16,122 bases of DNA from an uncultured Porphyromonadaceae bacterium (GTDB lineage Bacteria; Bacteroidota; Bacteroidia; Bacteroidales; Muribaculaceae). Shown in pieces: positions 6,738-13,510 of the stretch (its first letter is position 1; each line of letters begins with the position of its first letter). Location of the stretch: positions 1-16,122 of the forward strand of contig URZG01000021.1 of NCBI GenBank assembly GCA_900552325.1. Reading direction: 5' to 3'. The notes beneath the pieces are model-generated. The model ran no database searches, had not been told where the DNA came from, and saw only the letters and a list, made by a program, of their open reading frames with translations. The position numbers were made by a program, and so were the translations under genes.

Positions 6738-9263
6738 ATGAAAAAGATAAAAATCTCCGCTATATTCATATCAGCTTTCGCCGGCGCCATGGCGCTTACG
6801 GGGTGCTACACCAATTATATCGACGAGCCCCTGCCGCCGTCCGACGACGAGCAGGAGGAGACCGACATCTTCGAAGGGGTTGACTCGGTGTCGCAGCACT
6901 TCAACGTGACCTACGACCTGCAGCCCGACGCACACCTCTACACCGCCGACGACGCCCGCTATATCCTCAACAACAATGTGCTCGACTACCTCTCAAGCAC
7001 GGTGATTTTCTCCCCGGATATGCCCGACGACAAGCAGCCCCACGTGGGCGAGTCCTTCATGATTCTGGCCAACGAGAAGGCCCCCTTCGGCGTCATGGGT
7101 ACCGTGACCGACGTGCAGAAAGCCCTCGGCGGCATCAAGGTGGACTTCACCCGCGCCGACTACACCGATATTTTCTATAATCTGGATATGGATGTGCAGG
7201 TCAATGCCGCCACCCTCGGCGAGAGTATGTACTACTACTACCCTTCGACCTGCAGCGACCAGTTCTATCCCGAGCCGCCAGAAGCCGGCACCCTCAGCCG
7301 CAAAAAGGGTGGCGTGGCCGGCTCGGGCGGTATATATCTCGAGCTGAAGAAAGACGGCGATGACAATAGCTTCACCATAAACCCCGCTATATCAAAAGAT
7401 TTCAAGGACGATACCGGCGCCTCCTCCTTGGAGCGCGGTGTGAAGGTCAGCGGAAATGCATACCTTACCATCGGCTGCAAGACCCTCAGCCGCCGCAAGG
7501 TGATACGCCAGGGCCAGGACGTGTCGGACGAGATGAACTTCCTGCCCTACCTCTCTATGGGGGCGAAAGCGGGAGTGGAAGCCTATGTCCGCCGCACCTT
7601 TGAGACTCCGAAGGCCGATGTGGTATTCGTGGTGATAACGCCGGTGGGTATTCCCGTGGCTTATTTCGGTGTACAGAGCTGGCTGGAACTTATCCTCGAA
7701 GGGAGGGTAGGGGTGGATTTCTCGGTGGGCAAGACCTTCAGCTTCCCCGTCAGCGTAGGCTCCGACCTTAATTTGAATTTCGGCCACGTAAACTGTACCG
7801 GTCAGCGCCCTGCACTGAGCGGTCTGAAGGTGGAGGGAGGCGTCTACGGCGGCATACATTTCGCTCCTTATGTCGGCCTGTTGCACAAGGATTTAGGCGT
7901 GGGCGCCGATATCGAAATCAAAGCCGGTGTGGAAGCCCATACGGAGGTCGACCTCCTCCATCTCGATATGAAGCAGCCCGTTTCCATCGACGGCGTGTGG
8001 GAGATAAATGCCTCGGTTTATCCCAACTTCATACTGGAGAATATTTTCACAAGTGTCAGCGACTGGAAAAAGTCGTTCTTCCGCCCCAAGGTGCTCCTCA
8101 ACGGCTCTGTGCCGATGATGCCAGTGATGCCCGAGTTCGAGGATATGGCCGGCGTGCGCGCGGCAAAGTCGCGGACGGCCTCGGTGACATGGTTCCAGGA
8201 GTTCGCTCTGCTCAACCTCTGCGGGTGTACCACGGGGATGAATATCCTCGAGCCCGACCAAAAGACGATTTTCAAATCTATCGACGGCAAAAGTATGGCC
8301 GCTCTCCCCGACAAGAAGACGAGGATGTCGGTGACCGTGTCGGGCCTCGACCCCGACAAGCAATATTACGCCCAGCCCTACATCAGCTACTGGGGGCTGA
8401 AAATCACCGGTGAGCCCGTGCTCTTGGGCACCACCGGCAACCGCCTCTCGGCCATGGGCAAATGGTTCACGTTCAACTACGATACCCGGGGACGTCTGTC
8501 GAAACTCACCAATTATATCTCGGCCGAGGGCTCCGAAGGCGACCTCAAGCCGGAAATCACCACCTACACCTATTCGCCGCGCCTATCGGTTCTCAACAGC
8601 CAGATGAACCGCGAATCGCGCATCGACGAGAATGGCAACATCGAGTACTACTGGGTGCAGGACTTCGTGTCGATGACCAATATCGAACTCAACAACGACG
8701 GCACCATAAGCCGCTGCAGCCTGATGGACAACGAGGATATCGGTATGGCATATTTCACCTACGACGATGAGGGGCATCTCACCTCGATACGAACCTCATA
8801 TCCCGGCGAATCCGACTTGATGACCCTGACCTGGGACGACGGCTGTCTGATGAGCTGGGAGACCCGCGAAGGGGGCGAGCTGGTGCAACGCATAAACTTC
8901 GCCTACGAACTCATCACCGACAATTACAACGCTCCCCGCCAGTGGTCGGCGATGGACGGTGTCTACCTGCCCTACCTCACCTACAGCGGTCTGGTAGGCC
9001 CGGGTCCGAACTATCATCCGACGGCAATGACAGTGACTGATTTTGATACCGACGGCAATGACGTAATCCGGGTGCAGGGCAAAGTGGAACTCAACGCCCT
9101 GAAGTATATCAAGGAAGAGACCCTCTTTATTGACGGCTTCGAATTCCAAATCCCCTACGCCTACAAGGCAGTGAACACGCCCCCCTCGATGGGTGCCTCC
9201 CGCTCGGCCTCCACAGTGCGCCTTCCCGCTTTCCGCGACATCTTCCGCCGCAGAAGAGGTTAG
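6738..9263 (+). CDS. Large lipoprotein with C-terminal YD-like/DUF4595-like region
   Basis: The 841 residues begin with a lipoprotein signal peptide: a basic start, a hydrophobic core and lipobox L20-T-G-C23. An acidic stretch (DDEQEE) follows within 20 residues of the lipidated cysteine, which is compatible with surface export in Bacteroidota, although the canonical K-(D/E)2 signal is absent. Residues about 50-460 are a large beta-rich domain I do not recognise (SVGKTFSFPVSVGSDLNLNF, VGVDFSVG). About 470-570 resembles a fibronectin-III-like fold (SRTASVTWFQEF ... SVTVSGLDPDKQYYAQPYI). About 572-805 has repeated FNYDTRGRLSKLTNY, FTYDDEGHLTSI and LTWDDGCLMSW units like DUF4595/YD-repeat proteins of Bacteroidota. 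No enzyme motif is seen. It follows the barrel gene by 16 bases. Confidence 0.8.
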   Translation: MKKIKISAIFISAFAGAMALTGCYTNYIDEPLPPSDDEQEETDIFEGVDSVSQHFNVTYDLQPDAHLYTADDARYILNNNVLDYLSSTVIFSPDMPDDKQPHVGESFMILANEKAPFGVMGTVTDVQKALGGIKVDFTRADYTDIFYNLDMDVQVNAATLGESMYYYYPSTCSDQFYPEPPEAGTLSRKKGGVAGSGGIYLELKKDGDDNSFTINPAISKDFKDDTGASSLERGVKVSGNAYLTIGCKTLSRRKVIRQGQDVSDEMNFLPYLSMGAKAGVEAYVRRTFETPKADVVFVVITPVGIPVAYFGVQSWLELILEGRVGVDFSVGKTFSFPVSVGSDLNLNFGHVNCTGQRPALSGLKVEGGVYGGIHFAPYVGLLHKDLGVGADIEIKAGVEAHTEVDLLHLDMKQPVSIDGVWEINASVYPNFILENIFTSVSDWKKSFFRPKVLLNGSVPMMPVMPEFEDMAGVRAAKSRTASVTWFQEFALLNLCGCTTGMNILEPDQKTIFKSIDGKSMAALPDKKTRMSVTVSGLDPDKQYYAQPYISYWGLKITGEPVLLGTTGNRLSAMGKWFTFNYDTRGRLSKLTNYISAEGSEGDLKPEITTYTYSPRLSVLNSQMNRESRIDENGNIEYYWVQDFVSMTNIELNNDGTISRCSLMDNEDIGMAYFTYDDEGHLTSIRTSYPGESDLMTLTWDDGCLMSWETREGGELVQRINFAYELITDNYNAPRQWSAMDGVYLPYLTYSGLVGPGPNYHPTAMTVTDFDTDGNDVIRVQGKVELNALKYIKEETLFIDGFEFQIPYAYKAVNTPPSMGASRSASTVRLPAFRDIFRRRRG

Positions 9264-9269
9264 AGTAGC

Positions 9270-9303
9270 CTCCGGAGTAGCCGTACGGGTAGACGTCCGG
9301 ACG
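9270..9303. repeat. Three short perfect palindromes separated by TAG motifs
   Basis: After the lipoprotein stop come CTCCGGAG (9270-9277), CCGTACGG (9281-9288) and CGTCCGGACG (9294-9303), separated by TAG or GTAGA. Each is self-complementary. They may be a decayed member of the CTAC/GTAG-tailed palindrome family seen elsewhere in the window, or a weak transcript-end structure. Confidence 0.5.
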
Positions 9304-9333
9304 GGAACCAGAGAGGGAATATTGGCGCTGATT

Positions 9334-9365
9334 CTTGCAGATTCTTCTTTTAATGATTAAATTTG
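9334..9365 (+). promoter_or_regulatory. Candidate Bacteroidales promoter for the secreted EEP enzyme
   Basis: TAAATTTG at 9358-9365 matches the TAnnTTTG -7 box. CTTG at 9334-9337 is a 3-of-4 match to the TTTG -33 box, with a 20-base spacer. The start codon lies 29 bases further on. The match rests on the consensus alone. Confidence 0.5.
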
Positions 9366-9394
9366 CGGTTCAAGAATTCAGCAAACAATACTCC

Positions 9395-10456
9395 ATGAAA
9401 AAGTTACTGTTACTGCCGTTGCTGGTCCTCCTGGCCGTCTCCGGTATCTCGGCTCAGAAAAAAGGGGCCGACAAGGGCGCCAAAAACCGTTTCGAGGTTT
9501 ATGGCGTGGCTTTCTATAACCTTGAGAATCTTTTCGATACGATCAACAACAACGGCAAGTACGACCTGGAGTTCTCTCCCGCCGGCGCCCGCCAGTGGGA
9601 CGGCAAGAAGTACTGGTCGAAAATCAATAACCTGGCGCGTGCCATAACATCCTTCACCACACAGACCACCCCGTCAGGGCCGGCTTTCATCGGCGTTTCG
9701 GAGATCGAGAACCGCTCGGTGCTGGAAGATCTGGTAAAGGCCGTCGACGACCGCCTGATCTCGGAGGGTAAACGTCCCTGGGGGCTGCGGGTGGTGCACC
9801 ATGATTCGCCCGACCGCCGCGGCGTGGATGTGGGCGCGCTCTATAATCCGCGCTATTTCAAGTTCGTGGATGTGTCGAACACCACTCTTGTCATCCCGGA
9901 TAAACCGGAGTTCCGTACACGCGACCAGATGTGCGTTACCGGCGTGATGGGCCGCGACACCGTGAGTGTCATCGTCAACCACTGGCCTTCGCGTCTGGGC
10001 GGACAGGAGCAGTCGTCGCCTTTGCGCGAGGCCGCCGCCGCACTCTCCAAACATATCGCCGACTCGCTGTGGAGCATCCGTCCGAACCAGGGTGTGATTG
10101 TGATGGGCGACCTCAACGACGACCCCCAGGACAAATCGTGCGCAAAGGTGCTCAACGCCCGCAAGAATCCCGACGGCGTGAAGCCTTTTGGTTTCTATAA
10201 TCCCTTCTGGAGCATCCTCGACAAAGGGATCGGCACCCTCGCTTACCGCTCGCAGTGGAACCTCTTCGACCAGATAATCGTCAGCGGCAAGGACCGTCTG
10301 CACTACTGGAAAGCGCAGGTGAACAACTTCGATTTCCTCAAGGATTCCGAGGGGCAGCGCCAGAACTACCCCCTGCGCACCTATTCCGGCGGAGTGTTCC
10401 TCAACGGTTACTCCGACCACTTCCCCACCGAGATTTTCCTCATCCGCCGGCTTTGA
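9395..10456 (+). CDS. Secreted endonuclease/exonuclease/phosphatase-family protein
   Basis: The fold hydrolyses phosphodiesters or phosphate esters with a divalent metal. Starting at ATG 9395 gives a clean signal peptide (MKKLLLLPLLVLLAVSGISAQ); the frame is open upstream to a TTG at 9335, but that extension has no signal-peptide character and lies in the promoter region. Motifs in order are N42-LEN45, SEIEN with Glu103 and Glu105, RRGVDVG with Asp145, VNHWPSR with Asn195 and His196, MGDLNDDP with Asp239 and Asn241, and a terminal YSDHFP with Asp341 and His342. All expected catalytic positions are present, so it should be active. Length is 353 residues. The substrate (nucleic acid, nucleotide or lipid phosphate) cannot be told; export points to periplasmic or extracellular scavenging (inference). 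Palindromic repeats and its own promoter separate it from both neighbours. Confidence 0.87.
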   Translation: MKKLLLLPLLVLLAVSGISAQKKGADKGAKNRFEVYGVAFYNLENLFDTINNNGKYDLEFSPAGARQWDGKKYWSKINNLARAITSFTTQTTPSGPAFIGVSEIENRSVLEDLVKAVDDRLISEGKRPWGLRVVHHDSPDRRGVDVGALYNPRYFKFVDVSNTTLVIPDKPEFRTRDQMCVTGVMGRDTVSVIVNHWPSRLGGQEQSSPLREAAAALSKHIADSLWSIRPNQGVIVMGDLNDDPQDKSCAKVLNARKNPDGVKPFGFYNPFWSILDKGIGTLAYRSQWNLFDQIIVSGKDRLHYWKAQVNNFDFLKDSEGQRQNYPLRTYSGGVFLNGYSDHFPTEIFLIRRL

Positions 10457-10461
10457 GGACA

Positions 10462-10478
10462 GCAGGTCTTTAACCTGC
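10462..10478. repeat. Short inverted repeat after the EEP gene
   Basis: GCAGGT (10462-10467) and ACCTGC (10473-10478) form a 6-bp stem with a CTTTA loop, starting 5 bases after the stop codon at 10456. No T-run follows, so if it ends transcription it does so weakly. It could also belong to the repeat cluster that follows. Confidence 0.5.
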
Positions 10479-10490
10479 GGTTCCCCGAGA

Positions 10491-10517
10491 GTAGGGACGC
10501 TCCATGGAGCGTCCGCG
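10491..10517. repeat. Intergenic palindromic repeat, copy 2 (reverse orientation)
   Basis: GTAG, GGACGCTCC, AT, GGAGCGTCC, GCG. The arms match copies 1 and 3 exactly; the loop is AT, and the GTAG side comes first, so the unit is inverted relative to the other two. Confidence 0.85.
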
Positions 10518-10544
10518 CAAATGCCTCAAATCCGGTTCTTTATT

Positions 10545-10569
10545 CGGACGCTCCACGGAGCGTCCCTAC
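10545..10569. repeat. Intergenic palindromic repeat, copy 3 (forward orientation)
   Basis: CGGACGCTCC, AC, GGAGCGTCC, CTAC, identical over 25 bases to copy 1. With copy 2, 27 bases to the left in opposite orientation, it can form one long hairpin with matching outer GTAG/CTAC ends. Confidence 0.85.
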
Positions 10570-10633
10570 AGCAAAAGCCGTTTTAGGTGATTTTGATTCA
10601 TCTCAGATAGTCGAAACAGCTGCCCCTTGTGGC

Positions 10634-10657
10634 GGTCGCGACAGGTCGCGACCCTAC
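10634..10657. repeat. Palindromic repeat with different arms but the same layout
   Basis: GGTCGCGAC, AG, GTCGCGACC, CTAC. Arm length (9), loop length (2) and the CTAC tail equal those of copies 1-3 while the arm sequence differs and stays self-complementary. This implies that the structure, not the sequence, is kept. Confidence 0.75.
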
Positions 10658-10659
10658 GA

Positions 10660-10704
10660 CGGACGGTTACTCCCGCCTCTTGCCCGTCGCCCCTTGCCTG
10701 AACT
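10660..10704. repeat. Degenerate heptamer array with CGGACGGTTA leader before the flippase gene
   Basis: The leader CGGACGGTTA (10660-10669) differs at one base from that at 4026-4035. Five 7-base units then follow in register: CTCCCGC, CTCTTGC, CCGTCGC, CCCTTGC, CTGAACT. They reach exactly to the ATG at 10705. This is the second instance of the element seen before gldE. Confidence 0.75.
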
Positions 10705-12207
10705 ATGTCATCTGTAAAATTACTTTTCAAGGATACTGCCATTTACGGCGTGAGCTCCATTGTGGGGAGATTCCTCAACTGGTGTCTGGTGCCGATGTAC
10801 ACCTACTGCTTCCCGTCGTCGGAATACGGTATAGTCACCAACCTCTACGCTTACGTGGCGTTGGTGCTGGTGATCCTCATCTACGGTATGGAGACGGGAT
10901 TCTTCCGTTTCGCCAACCATGAGCGCTACTCCGATCCTACGGAGGTGTACACCACGTCGCTTATCTCCCTGGGCTCCACATCGATGCTCTTCATCATCGC
11001 CGGGTGCCTCTTTTCGCCGGAACTGGCGCGGCTGCTCGACTGCGGCGATCATCCGGCCTATATATGGATGATGGTGATAGCGGTGGGTGTCGACGCCTAC
11101 ACGGCCATCCCCTTCGCCTATCTGCGCTACCGTCACCGCCCCATGCGGTTCGCCACGCTGAAGCTGGTGAACATCGGCCTCAACATCGGCCTGAACCTCT
11201 TCTTCATCCTCCTCTGCCCGTGGCTGTGGAAGGTGGCGCCCGACACTATAGGGTGGTTCTACGACCCGTCGTTCGGCATCGGTTATATCTTCCTGGCCAA
11301 TATGATCAGCTCGCTGGCGGTGCTGCTCCTCCTCTTCCCGGAGCTTACTTCGGTGGGATACCGCTTCAACGGCGCCCTGCTGCGCAAGATGCTCGTCTAC
11401 TCCTTTCCGCTGCTGATTATCGGCATTGCCGGAATCATGAACCAGACTATCGACAAGATCCTCTTCCCGATGATCTACCCCGACAAGGCCACGGCGATGG
11501 CCGAGCTGGGTATCTACGGGGCCAACTACAAGATCGCCATTGTGATGGTTATGTTCATCCAGGCGTTCCGCTTCGCCTACGAACCCTTTATCTTCGCTCA
11601 GAGCCGCGAGAAAGGGGAGGACCGCAACCAGGCTTACCGTCAGGCGATGACCTGGTTCGTGATCGCTGCGATGTTCATCTTCCTCGGGGTCCTCTACTTC
11701 CTGCCGATACTGAAATTTTTCATCTCCCCGGCCTATTTCTCGGGGCTGAAGGTGGTGCCGGTGATCATGATGGCGGAGTTTTTCTTCGGGGTGTTCTTCA
11801 ATCTCTCGTTGTGGTACAAGCTCACCGACCGCACCGTGTGGGGCACATGGTTCACACTTTTAGGTCTGGCCGTGACGGTGGGACTCAACTTCCTGCTGGT
11901 GCCGCGCATGGGCTTCATGGGATGCGCCCTGGCGGCGTTGTGCTGCTACGCGGTGATGATGCTGGCCTCCTACTTCGTGGGGAGGGTGAAATACCCTATC
12001 GACTACGATGTGCGTAGGGTGGTGTTCTACGTACTGGCCGCGATGGCGCTCTGGGGCGCCGGGTGGATGCTGACCACCGGCAACAATCTCGTCGATCTGC
12101 CGCTGCGTGTGCTCCTTCTGGGGGTGTATGTGGGCCTGGTGTTCCTTGCCGAGCGTCGCGGCGCTTTCCCTTTCCTGCCTGACCACTCGAAAACCGGCGC
12201 GAAATGA
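10705..12207 (+). CDS. Wzx-like oligosaccharide flippase (MATE/MOP superfamily)
   Basis: This 500-residue polytopic protein has about twelve to fourteen hydrophobic segments. It starts with the standard flippase N-terminus (KDTAIYGVSSIVGRFLNWCLVPMYTYCFPSSEYGIV), followed by GMETGFFRFAN. Its mid region, LVYSFPLLIIGIAGIMNQTIDKIL, is the usual start of the second half of Polysacc_synt proteins. It should flip lipid-linked glycans across the inner membrane for an O-antigen, capsule or protein O-glycan. The start codon directly abuts the heptamer array. The 3' end overlaps the next gene by 4 bases (ATGA), coupling it to a glycosyltransferase. No polymerase or other glycan genes are adjacent, so this is a two-gene unit rather than a full capsule locus. 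Confidence 0.88.
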   Translation: MSSVKLLFKDTAIYGVSSIVGRFLNWCLVPMYTYCFPSSEYGIVTNLYAYVALVLVILIYGMETGFFRFANHERYSDPTEVYTTSLISLGSTSMLFIIAGCLFSPELARLLDCGDHPAYIWMMVIAVGVDAYTAIPFAYLRYRHRPMRFATLKLVNIGLNIGLNLFFILLCPWLWKVAPDTIGWFYDPSFGIGYIFLANMISSLAVLLLLFPELTSVGYRFNGALLRKMLVYSFPLLIIGIAGIMNQTIDKILFPMIYPDKATAMAELGIYGANYKIAIVMVMFIQAFRFAYEPFIFAQSREKGEDRNQAYRQAMTWFVIAAMFIFLGVLYFLPILKFFISPAYFSGLKVVPVIMMAEFFFGVFFNLSLWYKLTDRTVWGTWFTLLGLAVTVGLNFLLVPRMGFMGCALAALCCYAVMMLASYFVGRVKYPIDYDVRRVVFYVLAAMALWGAGWMLTTGNNLVDLPLRVLLLGVYVGLVFLAERRGAFPFLPDHSKTGAK

Positions 12208-13466
12208 AGGTTGTGCTGCTGAGTACCAACGATATAACCGGCGGAGCGGCCATCGTGACGCTGCGCCTTACGCGTGCCCTGCGCCGTGCCGGGATGGATG
12301 CCACGATGGTTGCGGCACGCCGGGGCGCCGACAATCCCGAGGTGGTCGGCGCGGGTTCGCGCCGCCGCTTCATGCTGGCCTCCTACGGCGAACGGCTCCG
12401 GATTTTCCTTGCCAACGGTCTTGACCGGGCGGGGCTTTTCACCGTCGATATAGGTCGCGCGGGGCTGCCCCTGCACCGTCACCCGCAGGTGCGCGAGGCC
12501 GATGTGGTGGTGGTGGCGTGGGTCAACCAGGGGATGTTGTCGCTCCGCGAACTGGAGCGTATCGCTGCCGAAAAGCCTGTTGTGGTGGTGATGCACGACA
12601 TGTGGTGGCTCACCGGTGTCTGCCACCATGCGGGGGAGTGCGTCCGGTTCCGCCAGGGGTGCGGCCGCTGCCCTATGTTGGGGCGTGGCGCCCGTGATTC
12701 CGACCTTTCAGCAAGCACATGGCGCCTCAAAAAGAGGGTCTACGCCAATCCGGACATCCATTTTGTAGCGGTCTCCACCTGGCTGCGCGACCGGTGCCTC
12801 GAATCCCCCCTGATGGAGGGGAAAGAGGTGGAGGTGATTCCCAATCCTTTCCCGGTGGAGGAGTTCGCCGACGGACCGCGTCTCTCGGCTGAAGAACTCG
12901 GCTTGCCTTCACTTACTCCCGGCCGCACGGTAATGGCAATGGGCGCCGCACGCCTCGATGACCCTATCAAATGCTTCCCGCTGGCCATCGATACACTTAA
13001 CATCCTTGCCGACAAACACCCTGAAACGCAGCCGTATGCCATCTTCTTCGGCGCCCTGCGCGATCCCTCGGTGCTGGAGCGGCTGAACGTGCCCTATACG
13101 TGGCTCGGCCCCCTTTCCGACCCGCGCGCCATCCGCGCCGTCTATCATACCGCCGACACGGTACTCTCGACCTCCTCATACGAGACCCTCCCCACAACCT
13201 TAATAGAGGGGCAGGCCGCCGGTTGCTTCCCCGTGAGCTTCAACCGCGGCGGCCAGGCCGACATCATCGCCGACGGCCTGACCGGTGCCCTCGCCCAGTG
13301 GCCCGATACCAGCGCCCTGGCCTCCGGAATCACCCTCGGCCACAACCTCCGCCATTCCGATCCCTCCCTGCAGGCTCGCCTCCTTGCCTCTGCCGCCCGC
13401 TTCGCCGCCCCCGCCATCGCCGCCCGCTACACCGCCCTCTTCCGCCGCCTCCTCACCGTTCGGTGA
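12204..13466 (+). CDS. Glycosyltransferase, family-4-like (GT-B fold)
   Basis: This predicted retaining sugar transferase has 420 residues. The N-terminal half opens with MKVVLLSTNDITGGAAIVTLRLTRAL, the glycine loop of GT-B enzymes that bind the acceptor. Around residues 130-158 a VVVMHDMWWLTGVCHH segment leads into a Cys/His cluster (CHHAGEC, GCGRCP) seen in a subset of Bacteroidota family-4 enzymes, possibly a metal-binding loop. The C-terminal half has an IPNPFPVEEF hinge and SSYETLPTTLIEGQAAG with the E-x7-E nucleotide-sugar motif. The start overlaps the flippase stop, so both proteins are made together and probably act on the same lipid-linked glycan (inference). Donor sugar and linkage cannot be read from sequence. 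The C-terminal 40 residues are Ala/Arg-rich and GC-rich. Confidence 0.87.
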   Translation: MKVVLLSTNDITGGAAIVTLRLTRALRRAGMDATMVAARRGADNPEVVGAGSRRRFMLASYGERLRIFLANGLDRAGLFTVDIGRAGLPLHRHPQVREADVVVVAWVNQGMLSLRELERIAAEKPVVVVMHDMWWLTGVCHHAGECVRFRQGCGRCPMLGRGARDSDLSASTWRLKKRVYANPDIHFVAVSTWLRDRCLESPLMEGKEVEVIPNPFPVEEFADGPRLSAEELGLPSLTPGRTVMAMGAARLDDPIKCFPLAIDTLNILADKHPETQPYAIFFGALRDPSVLERLNVPYTWLGPLSDPRAIRAVYHTADTVLSTSSYETLPTTLIEGQAAGCFPVSFNRGGQADIIADGLTGALAQWPDTSALASGITLGHNLRHSDPSLQARLLASAARFAAPAIAARYTALFRRLLTVR

Positions 13467-13471
13467 TTTTT
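13453..13471 (+). terminator. Intrinsic terminator of the flippase-glycosyltransferase operon
   Basis: TCACCG at 13453-13458 pairs with CGGTGA at 13461-13466 (5 bp with a GTTC loop is more realistic), followed at once by TTTTT at 13467-13471. The hairpin includes the TGA stop codon of the glycosyltransferase, so gene end and transcript end coincide. Confidence 0.65.
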
Positions 13472-13489
13472 GCGTATTTCTCCTATTAA

Positions 13490-13510
13490 CGTGCGACAAT
13501 TTAGCGCACG
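13490..13510. repeat. Inverted repeat between convergent genes
   Basis: CGTGCG (13490-13495) and CGCACG (13505-13510) form a 6-bp stem with a 9-nt loop covering the stop codon of the minus-strand gene. It may help end transcription from the minus strand, but no T-run follows on that strand. Confidence 0.4.

Noticed and set aside
8572..8860. RHS-type polymorphic toxin based on YD-like repeats
   Set aside because: There is no RHS core shell, no toxin C-terminus and no immunity gene; the repeats fit a Bacteroidota lipoprotein domain better.
9335..9394. Earlier TTG start for the EEP enzyme
   Set aside because: It would bury the clean signal peptide that starts at 9395 and overlaps a good -7 promoter box.
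9674..10420. Long minus-strand open frame opposite the EEP gene
   Set aside because: It lies antisense to a gene with all its catalytic motifs, has no recognisable protein character, and is expected in GC-rich DNA.
11004..12017. Long plus-strand open frame inside the flippase gene
   Set aside because: It is a shifted-frame shadow, rich in Arg, Pro and Gly, with no membrane segments or known motifs.
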